Source of the DNA: Planctomycetota bacterium
GTDB taxonomy: Bacteria; Planctomycetota; UBA1135; GCA-002686595
Assembly: GCA_029250885.1 (NCBI GenBank)
Contig: JAQXEK010000002.1
Coordinates: 43,518-107,517 of the forward strand
Direction: 5' to 3'
DNA: 64,000 nt
Position 1 is the stretch's first letter; every line of letters begins with the position of its first letter. Below the pieces are notes generated by a model. The model saw nothing but the letters and a program-made list of their open reading frames with translations. It was not told where the DNA came from and did not search any database. Shown in pieces: positions 33,966-42,968 of this stretch. The position numbers and the translations under genes were made by a program.

Positions 33966-35213
33966 GTGTCCAATCCAACGAACCTCGGCCGCCGTTCCTT
34001 TCTGCAGGGGGCGTCCGCCATCGGCGCCCTCGGCCTGTCCCCCGCCCTTGGTTTTACCGTGCCCACGTGGCACCCCTCGGCCGTGACCCGAGTCGCCGTG
34101 ATCGGCTGCGGTCCCTGGGGCCGCAAGATCATTTCTGAGCTGCACGGCCTTGAAGGGGCCGAGGTTGTAGCCGTTGCGGACCCCGTAGCCTCACGCCGCA
34201 AGGCGGGCCTGCGCAAGGGACCGACGGCCACCGGCTACGCGTCGCTGGCGGAGATAAGCGAGGCGAAGCTTGACGTGCAAGCTGTGGTGATCGCGACCCC
34301 GTCCCACCTTCATACAGAGCTGGTGTTGGAGGCTCTCGATGCGAAGCTGCCGGTGTATTGCGAGGCTCCGATGGCGACCACACCCAGCGATGTCAAGGCC
34401 ATCGAGGCTGCCGCGAAGACAGCTGGTGTGCCCTTCACCTGTGGGTTGCTGGTGCGCTCAAACCCGCTCTATGCCCACGCTCGAAACTTCGTTCGGTCTG
34501 GGGCCATTGCCGACTTTGTTGGCTTCCGGGCGCAGCATCACGAGAAGACCACATGGAATTCGCCGGCGGTCAACCGCGCGGATGAGAAGGCCTTAAACTG
34601 GCGCCTGGATCCGGAGCTTAGTCTGGGGTTGGCAGGTGAGTTCGGCGTGCATCAGTTCGATGTGATCCACTGGTACACGGGCATGTATCCGTCCGCGGTT
34701 CGTGGGGGTGGATCGATCCAGCTACATCGCGACGGCCGCAAGATGCACGATACCGTGCAACTGGATATGGAGTACCCGGGCCAGCGTATGTTGCGCTACG
34801 ACGCGACCATCGCGAACTCGTTCCAAAAGCGCTTCGAGCTGTTCCACGGCACTGCGGGCGCGGTCAAGATGGCCCAGAACGCGGGCTGGCTGTTCAAGGA
34901 GTCCGACGCGCCGACGATCGGCTTTGAGGTCTACGCGGGGCGCCAGTACTTTCACGATGAAGAGGGCATCACCTTGGTTGCGGACGCCACGAAGTTAGCT
35001 GCCCAAGAGCGCATCAAGAACGGCGTCAGCCTGCAGGAGCCGCCCCTGCGCTTCGCCCTACGCGCCTTCCTTCTAAGCGTGCAAGAGGGGGCAGAGCCCC
35101 ATTGCTCGGTGACCGAGGGCGCCCGAGCGAGCCACGTCGCCATCGCAGCAGCTGCGGCGGTAGCCAGCGGCGAGCGCATCGAGATCGACCCAGCGCTCTT
35201 CAAGAAAGGCTAA
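33966..35213 (+). CDS. Gfo/Idh/MocA family oxidoreductase with altered EKP motif, Tat-exported
   Basis: 415 residues from a GTG that opens a twin-arginine signal (NLGRRSFLQGASAIGALG); the frame is open further upstream, but only through sequence belonging to the apbE-like gene. The nucleotide motif is RVAVIGCGPWGRKIISEL. The family EKP motif reads EAP (PVYCEAPMATT), so the usual catalytic lysine is replaced by alanine. The downstream His is in GEFGVHQFDVIHWYTG. It may bind NAD(P) without classical dehydrogenase chemistry, or use another base. The next gene starts 32 bases after its stop. Confidence 0.86.
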   Translation: MSNPTNLGRRSFLQGASAIGALGLSPALGFTVPTWHPSAVTRVAVIGCGPWGRKIISELHGLEGAEVVAVADPVASRRKAGLRKGPTATGYASLAEISEAKLDVQAVVIATPSHLHTELVLEALDAKLPVYCEAPMATTPSDVKAIEAAAKTAGVPFTCGLLVRSNPLYAHARNFVRSGAIADFVGFRAQHHEKTTWNSPAVNRADEKALNWRLDPELSLGLAGEFGVHQFDVIHWYTGMYPSAVRGGGSIQLHRDGRKMHDTVQLDMEYPGQRMLRYDATIANSFQKRFELFHGTAGAVKMAQNAGWLFKESDAPTIGFEVYAGRQYFHDEEGITLVADATKLAAQERIKNGVSLQEPPLRFALRAFLLSVQEGAEPHCSVTEGARASHVAIAAAAAVASGERIEIDPALFKKG

Positions 35214-35245
35214 ACCCGCCCACGACTTTGCTAGGATTCCCCCTA

Positions 35246-36208
35246 ATGTGGCAACGGCGCGATTTCTTGATTCGGTCCTCCCTCTGCGGCGCGGGCTTGT
35301 TGGCCGGCGGATGCGGCTCACCAGGCGCCAGTTCTAGCCCCAAGACCGCCATGACCAGTGCTGACCCTATCCTAAAAATCTCCCTGGCCCAGTGGTCGCT
35401 GCACGGCGCACTAGGGCGCGGCGAGATGTCGAACCTAGACTTCCCGCGGGTCTCGCGTGAGCAGTTCGGGATTGAGGCCATTGAGTACGTGAACACGTTT
35501 ATGCGCGAAGAGTCGCGCCAAGCGAGTTACGTCCGAGAGCTAAAGAAGATCTGCGCGGGCGAGGGTGTCCAGAGCCTGCTCATCATGTGCGATGGCGAGG
35601 GCTTTCTTGGCGACCCCGATGACGCAAAGCGCACGGCAGCTATAGGCAATCACCACCGTTGGATTGATATTGCCCGGGAACTTGGCTGCCATTCGATTCG
35701 AGTTAACGCCCAAAGTGAAGGCGACTGGGCGACCCAGCGCGACCTCGCCGCCGACGGGCTGGCGCGCCTGACCGATTACGGCACGTCCATGGACATCAAT
35801 GTGCTCGTTGAGAATCACGGCGGGCTGTCCTCAAATGGCAAGTGGCTGTCCGAGCTCATAGACCGGGTTGGACATCCACGCTGTGGAACGTTGCCTGACT
35901 TTGGCAACTTCTACTGCGGCGACCAGGCCGGCCCCAATGGGGACGGCTGGTATGACATCTACCAAGGTATTGAAGAGCTGATGCCCTATGCCCATGCAGT
36001 CAGCGCCAAGAGCCACAACTTCGACGCTGAAGGCAACGAGGACGCCAAGGACTACCTGCGCATCCTGCGCATCGTTCTCGACGCGGGCTACCGCGGCTAC
36101 CTCGGCATCGAATACGAAGGCGGTAAGGTCTCTGAGCCCGAGGGCATCGCCATGACCAAGTCCCTGCTCGAGCGCTGTCTTGCTAGTCTTACCCCTGAAT
36201 ACACCTAA
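35246..36208 (+). CDS. Sugar phosphate isomerase/epimerase-like TIM barrel, exported
   Basis: 320 residues. The N-terminus carries a twin-arginine motif (QRRDFLIRSSLCGAG) followed by a lipobox-like LAGGC. The body is an AP-endonuclease-2/xylose-isomerase-like barrel: KISLAQWSLH, NVLVENHGG, GTLPDFGNFYCG, AVSAKSHNFD and YLGIEYEGG supply the usual Glu/Asp/His metal ligands. Enzymes of this family next to DUF1080 and Gfo/Idh/MocA genes can act on 3-keto-sugars as isomerases or lyases, so that role is inferred. The start is the ATG at 35246; the frame is open upstream inside the preceding gene. Confidence 0.86.
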   Translation: MWQRRDFLIRSSLCGAGLLAGGCGSPGASSSPKTAMTSADPILKISLAQWSLHGALGRGEMSNLDFPRVSREQFGIEAIEYVNTFMREESRQASYVRELKKICAGEGVQSLLIMCDGEGFLGDPDDAKRTAAIGNHHRWIDIARELGCHSIRVNAQSEGDWATQRDLAADGLARLTDYGTSMDINVLVENHGGLSSNGKWLSELIDRVGHPRCGTLPDFGNFYCGDQAGPNGDGWYDIYQGIEELMPYAHAVSAKSHNFDAEGNEDAKDYLRILRIVLDAGYRGYLGIEYEGGKVSEPEGIAMTKSLLERCLASLTPEYT

Positions 36209-36219
36209 AACGACTCACT

Positions 36220-36942
36220 ATGAAAGTCTCTGCACTCTTCCTGCTCCTAGTCCCTTTGGCCACCTGCTGCACAGTCGAAACGACGGATACTATCGGCCCG
36301 AGCACGGACAACCCAACGACGACCATGAACGAAACCGACCCCGAGTGGATCTCGCTCTTCGACGGCGCAACCTTTGACCACTGGCGAGGCTACGCCCAAG
36401 ACGCCATGCCCGCGGGCTGGATCATTGAAGACGGCGCCATGTTCGCCAGCACGCCCGGCGCCGGCATGGACATCGTGACCAAGGCCGCCTATACGGACTT
36501 CGAGCTCGAGCTAGACTGGCGCGTTGCCGAGGCTGGCAACAGCGGCATCATGTGGCATGTGGACGAGTCCGCTGGCGGTTATCCCTGGATGACCGGTCCC
36601 GAGTACCAGATTCTCGATGACGCCGCCCACAACAACGGCGAGATTGGCAAGAACAGCGCGGGCGCGAACTACGACGTCCAGGCTCCCTCTGCCGCCGTGA
36701 CCAACCCGGCCATGGAGTGGAACAACGCGCGCATCCTAGTCAGGGGCAGCCACGTCGAGCACTGGCTCAATGGAACGAAGGTCGTCGAGTACGAGAAGGG
36801 CAGCGCGGACCACAAGCAGCGCGTGGCCGCATCGAAGTGGAAGGACATGGAGAGCTACGGCTCGACAAGTACAGGGCACATCGCCTTCCAGGGCGACCAT
36901 GGCAAGGTCTGGTTCCGGAATCTGCGAATCCGCGCGCTGTAA
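36220..36942 (+). CDS. DUF1080 lipoprotein (3-keto-disaccharide hydrolase family)
   Basis: 240 residues with a lipoprotein signal (LLLVPLATC, Cys16) and one DUF1080 jelly roll. Key blocks are WISLFDGATFDHWRG, GNSGIMWHVDES, TGPEYQILDDA, HWLNGTKVVEYE and HIAFQGDHGKVWFRNLRI, all classical for the family. It probably hydrolyses the glycosidic bond of a C3-oxidised sugar in the periplasm. It starts 11 bases after the isomerase and is the last gene before an intrinsic terminator, so it closes the sugar-oxidation block. Confidence 0.93.
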   Translation: MKVSALFLLLVPLATCCTVETTDTIGPSTDNPTTTMNETDPEWISLFDGATFDHWRGYAQDAMPAGWIIEDGAMFASTPGAGMDIVTKAAYTDFELELDWRVAEAGNSGIMWHVDESAGGYPWMTGPEYQILDDAAHNNGEIGKNSAGANYDVQAPSAAVTNPAMEWNNARILVRGSHVEHWLNGTKVVEYEKGSADHKQRVAASKWKDMESYGSTSTGHIAFQGDHGKVWFRNLRIRAL

Positions 36943-36968
36943 AGCCGGGTTGACACGATTTACCACTC

Positions 36969-37009
36969 GGCCGTCCCGACGCACTTTTGTCCGGGATGGC
37001 CTTTTTTTT
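36969..37009 (+). terminator. Rho-independent terminator
   Basis: A near-perfect 10-bp stem (GGCCGTCCCG with CGGGATGGCC, one G-T wobble) is followed directly by eight T residues, 27 bases after the DUF1080 stop. It ends the sugar-oxidation block in the rightward direction. Confidence 0.85.
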
Positions 37010-37047
37010 GGCTGCGCTTGAACGCCCAAAAAGGCAAGCTCCTGCCC

Positions 37048-37377
37048 ATGAGCAACTACCCAGCCAAGACCTGCGAAATTGATCAACTCGTCACCCACTC
37101 CAGGCTCGTGAAAGCGGCCCTCGAGGGCACAAAGACCCAGCAGCGCCGCAATGGCGTCTACGGCTACCCGGGCGAGACCTTCGAGATCGAAGGTGTGAAG
37201 TTTGAGATTAAGGACCTGCGCCGGGAGACACTGGCCGAGATGACCGACGAGTCCGCCAATGCTGAGGGCTATCCCGGTCTAGAGATGTACAAGGACCTGA
37301 TCCTGCGCATGCACAAGGGCATGGAGTGGGAAGGCGACGCTAAGGTCTGGGTCCACGAGTTCGCCCGCTGCGAATAA
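37048..37377 (+). CDS. ASCH/PUA-like domain protein
   Basis: 109 residues. The pattern KAALEGTKTQQRRNGVYGYP, then FEIEGVKFEIKDLRRETLAE and AKVWVHEFAR, fits an ASCH domain, a PUA-like RNA-binding beta barrel with the conserved G-x-K-T-x-x-R signature. Such proteins are cytoplasmic and may bind RNA or act on modified nucleosides. A TTG 30 bases upstream extends the frame, but the ATG at 37048 gives the natural start. Confidence 0.72.
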   Translation: MSNYPAKTCEIDQLVTHSRLVKAALEGTKTQQRRNGVYGYPGETFEIEGVKFEIKDLRRETLAEMTDESANAEGYPGLEMYKDLILRMHKGMEWEGDAKVWVHEFARCE

Positions 37378-37384
37378 GCGCAGG

Positions 37385-37412
37385 GCCCGCGCTTCACGCA
37401 TCGGGCTTGTTT
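37385..37412 (+). terminator. Weak hairpin with T-rich tail after the ASCH gene
   Basis: A short GCCCG/CGGGC stem, extendable by G-T pairs, is followed by TTGTTT just downstream of the ASCH stop. The position suits a terminator, but the stem is short. Confidence 0.3.
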
Positions 37413-37623
37413 AGCAGCCTGCCTGTCTCCTTGCGGCTGCGACAGAGCTTGCGCGCAGTTGTGCCTTGCGACGACAACATCGAGCCGTTCCCATTCAAAG
37501 ACGCTTCCATGGGTGCGCTCTCGGACCTTAGGCAGCACACTGAATCGCAAGGGGGCTCACGTTGCTATTATGGCCAGCTCTGGGCGCGGCCATTGCAAGG
37601 AGCCCGGGGATTCAAGCCTGTCT

Positions 37624-38331
37624 ATGCCCACTAAACCTACCAGCGAGACCCAACTGTACGCACCCGTGCGGGACATGCTTGTGGCCCAAGGATATGAAGT
37701 GCAGGCCGAGGTGGACCACTGTGACATCACTGCAACCCAGGAAGACGAGCTACTGGTGATCGAACTTAAGCTGCGCTTCTCCGTGGACCTACTCGCCCAG
37801 GCTTGCGAGCGTCTTCGCATCACCGATTCGGTTTATGTGGCGATTCCCAAGCCTGTCGGCAGTGTGCGCGGGCGCAGGTGGAGGCGAAACCGCAGGCTGC
37901 TGCGGCGGCTCGGACTTGGGCTCTTGGTTGTGGACCTCAAGGGCAGTCCCGAGGTCGATATTGTCTTGCACCCCTTGCCCTACCAGGGGCAGAAGTCCAA
38001 GGGGCGCAAGCGGTCCATTCTGCAGGAAATGGCTGGACGAACCGGGGATCGGAATGTGGGCGGCTCGACCGGGAAGACTCTGGTCACGGCCTATCGCGAG
38101 GATGCCGTCTTCGTGGCCTGTGCCCTAGAAGAGCTGGGGCCCCAGACTGCCGTCCAGCTGCGCAAGCACGGAGCTGCGAAGCGCTCCCGGGCCATCATGT
38201 ACGACAACCACTACGGCTGGTTCGAGCGCATCGATCGCGGGGTCTATCGCCTGTCGCCTATAGGCCAAGAGGCCCTAGGGGACTACCCGGCCTTGGTTGC
38301 CCGATGCCGCAAGGCGCTCAACCTAGGGTAA
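37624..38331 (+). CDS. DUF2161 family protein (PD-(D/E)XK nuclease-like)
   Basis: 235 residues from the ATG at 37624; in-frame ATGs upstream, for example at 37570, cannot be excluded. The N-terminal half has a PD-(D/E)XK-like core: TQLYAPVRDMLVAQGYEVQA, then CDITATQEDELLVIELKLRF, where the Asp and the ELK supply the catalytic-type residues. The basic strand RGRRWRRNRRLLRRLG follows. The C-terminal half resembles a winged-helix-like region (TAVQLRKHGAAKRSRAIMYD, WFERIDRGVYRLSPIGQEAL). The family is uncharacterised; a nuclease or DNA-binding role is inferred from fold only. Confidence 0.75.
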   Translation: MPTKPTSETQLYAPVRDMLVAQGYEVQAEVDHCDITATQEDELLVIELKLRFSVDLLAQACERLRITDSVYVAIPKPVGSVRGRRWRRNRRLLRRLGLGLLVVDLKGSPEVDIVLHPLPYQGQKSKGRKRSILQEMAGRTGDRNVGGSTGKTLVTAYREDAVFVACALEELGPQTAVQLRKHGAAKRSRAIMYDNHYGWFERIDRGVYRLSPIGQEALGDYPALVARCRKALNLG

Positions 38332-38564
38332 ACGGCCACGCTGGTCACGTCGCCTCAGTTCGCCGTGCCTACGCAGCCCCGGGTGACGTGAAACCTCACG
38401 GGCTGTCGGGGGCTCTTGGCGCTCAGGAACGTCGCTTGGAGCGGCCCTCCCGGTTCTCATCCTTTCGGCTGCATAGAGGACTCGATAGAATTCACGAATC
38501 ATTCAACTAGGCTTCACGATACGTGCACAGTAGTAGTGAAGTAGCTAGACTTCGGGCTAATCCC

Positions 38565-39737
38565 ATGAGCGCCTCCACATCCCCCCCCGGCAGCGCCGGC
38601 GAGACCGTCCCTGGACAGGGTCCTCAAATCCTGCCGCGACTGCTTTTGTTGCTCGGTCTTCTGTACGTCTTTTTGATCTCGATCAAGCTGCTCTCGGGCT
38701 CGATCAAGATGATGGGGGCGGGTGTTGCGGACGGCTTATTCGAGGGCGTCTCTAATCCCTTCGCGAGCTTAGCCGTTGGTATCCTTGCCACGGTCCTTGT
38801 GCAGTCGTCTTCCGTAACGACGTCGACTATCGTGGGGCTGGTCGGCTCCGGCACGATCGGAGTCGCCGCGGCCGTACCCATGATCATGGGTGCCAACCTA
38901 GGCACGACGATCACAAACACCTTGGTCTCCCTGGGCAGCGTTGGGCGCAAGAGTGAGTTCCGTCGCGCCTTTGCGGCAGCCACGGTTCACGACTTCTTCA
39001 ATCTACTGGCCGTGTTTGTGTTCCTACCGATCCAGTTATGGACGGGCTTCCTGCATAAGTCTGCCCATGCCATTACGGGTATGCTCGGCGAATGGGGCAT
39101 CATTGGCGAGGCAGGCGGTTCCTACAAGAGTCCGATCAAGGCGGCCGTGAGCTGGGCGGCTGGCGGTGTCAAGCACTTCGTCACCGAGACCATTGGCCTG
39201 GAGGGCACGCCCGCCGGGTTGACCGTCTTGAGCATTGGTTTGATCGCGATCTTCTTTTCCCTGACTACGATCACCAAGACCATGCGAGTGGTGATCGCCG
39301 ACAAGGCCGAAGAGACCCTGAACAAGGCGCTCAAGAAGTCCGGCCTGATCGCCATCGCCCTGGGTGCGATGGTCACCATGGCAGTGCAGTCCTCAAGCAT
39401 CACGACCTCCCTGTTGGTCCCTCTCTGCGCAGGTGGCATTCTGAGCCTGGAGAATGCCTTCCCGGTCATGCTTGGCGCGAACCTAGGTACGACGATAACA
39501 GCCTTTATTGCGTCCCTAGCCACGGATGTTGCGGGCCTAGAGATTGCTCTTGTTCACGTACAATTCAACCTACTGGCAACAGGGCTCTTCTTTCCTTTCC
39601 AAAGGATCAGGGCGATTCCGATTCGCCTTGCGCGAATGCTGGCTGTTCAAGCTGTACGGAACAAGATTTGGGTCATCATTTATGTGGTCATCGTCTTCAT
39701 CGTAATCCCGCTAACGCTGATGTATATTTTCAAGTAA
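38565..39737 (+). CDS. Na+/Pi cotransporter family protein (NptA type)
   Basis: 390 residues, an integral membrane protein with about eight hydrophobic segments. The inverted-repeat signature of Na/Pi-II transporters occurs twice: VQSSSVTTSTIVGLVG with GANLGTTITNTLVSLG (near residues 80-120), and VQSSSITTSLLVPL with GANLGTTITAFIASL (near 273-320). It imports phosphate with sodium. Its family often carries a C-terminal PhoU domain; here PhoU is a separate gene 4 bases downstream. A GTG at 38523 extends the frame, but the ATG at 38565 is preferred. Confidence 0.93.
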   Translation: MSASTSPPGSAGETVPGQGPQILPRLLLLLGLLYVFLISIKLLSGSIKMMGAGVADGLFEGVSNPFASLAVGILATVLVQSSSVTTSTIVGLVGSGTIGVAAAVPMIMGANLGTTITNTLVSLGSVGRKSEFRRAFAAATVHDFFNLLAVFVFLPIQLWTGFLHKSAHAITGMLGEWGIIGEAGGSYKSPIKAAVSWAAGGVKHFVTETIGLEGTPAGLTVLSIGLIAIFFSLTTITKTMRVVIADKAEETLNKALKKSGLIAIALGAMVTMAVQSSSITTSLLVPLCAGGILSLENAFPVMLGANLGTTITAFIASLATDVAGLEIALVHVQFNLLATGLFFPFQRIRAIPIRLARMLAVQAVRNKIWVIIYVVIVFIVIPLTLMYIFK

Positions 39738-39741
39738 CCCC

Positions 39742-40398
39742 ATGTTCAACTGGCTAAAAAGAATCCAAGAATCCGCGGACAGCGCGAACGAAATCCTGGG
39801 CCTCTTCGAGGAGATGCTCGACGATGGACGCCACATTTTTGACGCGGCGGCTAACTGCCTCTTGGCGGGGACAGCGACCTCCATTGTAAAAGAGGACATC
39901 TGGTCCACGGACATCCGCATCAATAAGAACGAGCGCAAGATTCGGCGTCGCGTTCTGACCCATGCCAGCCTGCACGGCCGCGCACCCATCGCTAACGACC
40001 TGGTCCTGATGAGCCTGGTCAAGGACGCCGAGCGTATCGGGGACTACGGCAAGAACATCTTTGATCTCGCGACGATGGGGCGACCCGTTGTGCAGGACAA
40101 GCACGAGGAGCTGCTTGAGATGAAGCAGCAGGTCTCGCGCATGCTCATGCGCGCGAAGAACATCTACCGCGTGGAAGACGAAGAGGCCGCGCGCCAGTTT
40201 ATTAAGGAGTCGAGTGATTTCGGCACGATCTGCGATGAGCGTACCGATGAGATGGTCAACCGCACCGAAGGTGACGGCGCTGCGGCCGCGACAGCCCTGA
40301 CCTACCGCTACTTCAAGCGAGTTGTCAGCCACTCCATGAACATCATCACCTCCGTTGTGATGCCCTTCGACAAGACCGACTTCTTCGACGAGAAGTAG
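39742..40398 (+). CDS. PhoU-domain protein
   Basis: 218 residues, all-helical, with a PhoU-like three-helix bundle. The conserved block is APIANDLVLMSLVKDAERIGDYGKNIFDLA, in which the E-R-I-x-D motif binds metal in PhoU proteins. The second half has a weaker repeat ending in MPFDKTDFFDEK. It lies 4 bases after the Na/Pi transporter gene, so it probably regulates or couples that transporter, as the fused C-terminal PhoU domain does in other bacteria. Confidence 0.86.
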   Translation: MFNWLKRIQESADSANEILGLFEEMLDDGRHIFDAAANCLLAGTATSIVKEDIWSTDIRINKNERKIRRRVLTHASLHGRAPIANDLVLMSLVKDAERIGDYGKNIFDLATMGRPVVQDKHEELLEMKQQVSRMLMRAKNIYRVEDEEAARQFIKESSDFGTICDERTDEMVNRTEGDGAAAATALTYRYFKRVVSHSMNIITSVVMPFDKTDFFDEK

Positions 40399-40635
40399 CC
40401 GGCCCGCGGCACCCTTGCCAAATCCTGGGCGAGGATGTTGTGCACGACCTTGCCGCCGCCTGCCATAAGAACAACGGACGCCAGGGGGTGGTGTCGCGGC
40501 CGTAGGCCCCACGGCTAAAGGCGCCAACCTTCACAAACTGCTGCTTTGAAGACGGCGTGGGGGTGGGCTTTGGAGGGCCCCTCGGCTTGTCTGCTATGAT
40601 CAAGGTCGTTGCTGTTCCTATCCTCCCAACCTTTG

Positions 40636-42876
40636 ATGCAAACTATGGGCGCCTTAGCCTTACTCCTACTTGTCGCACTGCCCCAGGTCCAAGACCCGGT
40701 TCCTGGAGGCGCCCTCGAGAGCGCGCTTGTGGACGCGGGTGGTAACCGCAAGGAGCTTGAGAAAGCGCTCGAGTCCGTTGCACCCGCCGAGCGCAAGGGG
40801 CTCAGATTTCTGATCGAGAACATGCCCGATGGCGACCTCGAGAGCCTGTCCTCGGAGTTCCTGCTCGAGCACGTGACCTATGCCTACAAGGCTTGGAATG
40901 AGGCGCCTTGGTCGAAGACGATGCCCGAGAGCTACTTCCTGGAGAACGTGCTGCCCTTCGCTAGCATCAACGAGCGCAGGGACGCCTTCCGCAAGGACTT
41001 CTACGAAAGGTTCCAGCCCCTGGTCGCGGACGCCAAGACGGCCTCCGAGGCCACGGCGATCCTCAACGCTAAGCTCTTCCCGATGGTTGGCGTGAAGTAC
41101 TCGACCCAGAGACCCAAGGCCGACCAGAGCCCCTACGAGTCCATCGAGGCGGGCATGGCATCGTGTACTGGCCTGTCGGTCTTACTGATTGACGCCTGCC
41201 GAGCGGTCGGCGTACCCGCCCGCTTCGTCGGTATCCCGTCCTGGTCGGACGATAGCGGAAACCACTCGTGGATCGAGATCTGGGATGGCGACTGGCGCTT
41301 TACCGGAGCGGCGGAGCCCACCGGGGATAAGCTGGACCAAGCCTGGTTCACCGGGCGGGCATCCTCTGCGGTGGCGGACTCGGAGAAGTACGGCATCTTC
41401 GCCGTCAGCTTTGTCAAGACACCTCAGCGCTTCCCTATGGTGTGGCGACCCGACGCGGATTTCGTCTTCGCGGTCAATGTGACCGACCGCTACACCCAGA
41501 AGCGGGACCCCGTAGCCGCAGGCTCCACGCGCATCCGCTTTCGCGTTCTCGAGGTGGACACCGAACAGCGCATAGCAACGGAGCTGCTTGTGACCAACGA
41601 AGCCGGTGACGAGCTGTTCCGCGCGACGACAAAGGACGAGCGCTTCGATGCCAACGACCACGTCTATGGGGATTTCCCCATAGGCTCAAAACTGACGATA
41701 CGTGCCCAATCGGACCTTGCGGGCAAGCGATCGGTCTCGACCGAGCATACGGTGACCGCGGAAACTGAGCTCGTCTCCCTTGGCTTTCCCCCTGTTCTTG
41801 ACGCCGCGGCTGCTCAAGAACTCGCGACGAAACTGTGGCGGGAGAAGGCCGAGCATCGCCGAGTTGCGACCTTTGATGAGATGGAAGCTCGTGTTCTGAC
41901 GGAAGGCGCCCGCCAGATGCCCTTCTGGTATTCGGTCCATGGCGAGGCTCCGGAAAGCGGTCGCAGCCTGTACATCTCCATGCACGGCGGCGGCGGCGCG
42001 CCGGCTCGGGTCAACGACGGGCAGTGGGAGAACCAGAAGAGGCTGTACTCCATCGAAGAGGGAGTCTACGTGGCCCCGCGAGCTCCCACCAACACGTGGA
42101 ACCTGTGGCACGAGTCTCACATCGACACCCTGTTCGATCGGCTAATCCAGAACATGATCGTCCATGAGAACGTAGACCCCGACCGCGTCTACCTGCTGGG
42201 CTACTCCGCTGGCGGCGACGGCGCGTACCAGCTTGCGCCGCGCATGGCCGACCGCTTTGGTGCCGCTGCGATGATGGCGGGGCACCCGAACGATGCCCGT
42301 CCAGATGGCCTACGCAACTTGCCGTTCACCCTGCATATGGGCGCCGACGACGGGGCCTACGACCGGAACAAGATCGCCGCCGACTGGAAGGTCAAGCTGA
42401 GCGACCTACGCGAACAGGATCCGGCTGGGTATGACCACTGGGTCGAGATCTACAAGGGCAAGGGCCATTGGATGGATCGCGAAGACGGCGCCGCACTGCC
42501 CTGGATGGCCGAGCGCACCCGCGACCTGCGCCCCGATCGAATCGTCTGGCGCCAGAGCTCGCGTACCCACAAGCGCTTCTACTGGCTTGCGGTTGAGAAC
42601 CCAGTAGCGAACAGTCGTGTCGTCGTCAGCCGCAAAAATCAGACGATCCTTATCGAAGAAGCCGGCGGCCTTGGGAGCCTAAAGATTCGACTCGACGATT
42701 CGATGATGGACCTGGACCAGCCGGTCGTGGTCAGGCACGGCGAGCGGGTCTTGTACCAAGGCAAGCCTAAGCGCAGGGCCGACGTGATCGAAAGAACCCT
42801 GGCCGAACGTGGCGACCCCAGGGGGATCTGGACGGCCGAGATCACTGTTGACCTTGCCCAGGTGACTGAAGACTAG
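40636..42876 (+). CDS. Secreted transglutaminase-like / alpha-beta hydrolase fusion protein
   Basis: 746 residues with a Sec signal (MGALALLLLVALPQ). Residues about 80-260 are a transglutaminase-like (papain-fold) domain with Cys177 in ASCTGLSVLLIDACRAVG and His210 in NHSWIEIWDGDW. A beta-rich spacer follows. The C-terminal part has an alpha/beta-hydrolase fold: LYISMHGGGGAPARV as oxyanion-hole region, GYSAGGDGAYQL with nucleophile Ser524, and GKGHWMD as the probable catalytic His. It may combine a peptidase- or amidase-like domain with an esterase on one exported chain. Two in-frame starts 9 bases apart (40636, 40645) are equally possible. Confidence 0.82.
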   Translation: MQTMGALALLLLVALPQVQDPVPGGALESALVDAGGNRKELEKALESVAPAERKGLRFLIENMPDGDLESLSSEFLLEHVTYAYKAWNEAPWSKTMPESYFLENVLPFASINERRDAFRKDFYERFQPLVADAKTASEATAILNAKLFPMVGVKYSTQRPKADQSPYESIEAGMASCTGLSVLLIDACRAVGVPARFVGIPSWSDDSGNHSWIEIWDGDWRFTGAAEPTGDKLDQAWFTGRASSAVADSEKYGIFAVSFVKTPQRFPMVWRPDADFVFAVNVTDRYTQKRDPVAAGSTRIRFRVLEVDTEQRIATELLVTNEAGDELFRATTKDERFDANDHVYGDFPIGSKLTIRAQSDLAGKRSVSTEHTVTAETELVSLGFPPVLDAAAAQELATKLWREKAEHRRVATFDEMEARVLTEGARQMPFWYSVHGEAPESGRSLYISMHGGGGAPARVNDGQWENQKRLYSIEEGVYVAPRAPTNTWNLWHESHIDTLFDRLIQNMIVHENVDPDRVYLLGYSAGGDGAYQLAPRMADRFGAAAMMAGHPNDARPDGLRNLPFTLHMGADDGAYDRNKIAADWKVKLSDLREQDPAGYDHWVEIYKGKGHWMDREDGAALPWMAERTRDLRPDRIVWRQSSRTHKRFYWLAVENPVANSRVVVSRKNQTILIEEAGGLGSLKIRLDDSMMDLDQPVVVRHGERVLYQGKPKRRADVIERTLAERGDPRGIWTAEITVDLAQVTED

Positions 42877-42968
42877 CCCCCGTGTTTAGCCTGACGACTG
42901 GGAGGGCATCTGGGGTATGCTGCTGCGGCGCTAAACCCCTCTCTCCCTAATCTTAAGGTCCCCCGGCT

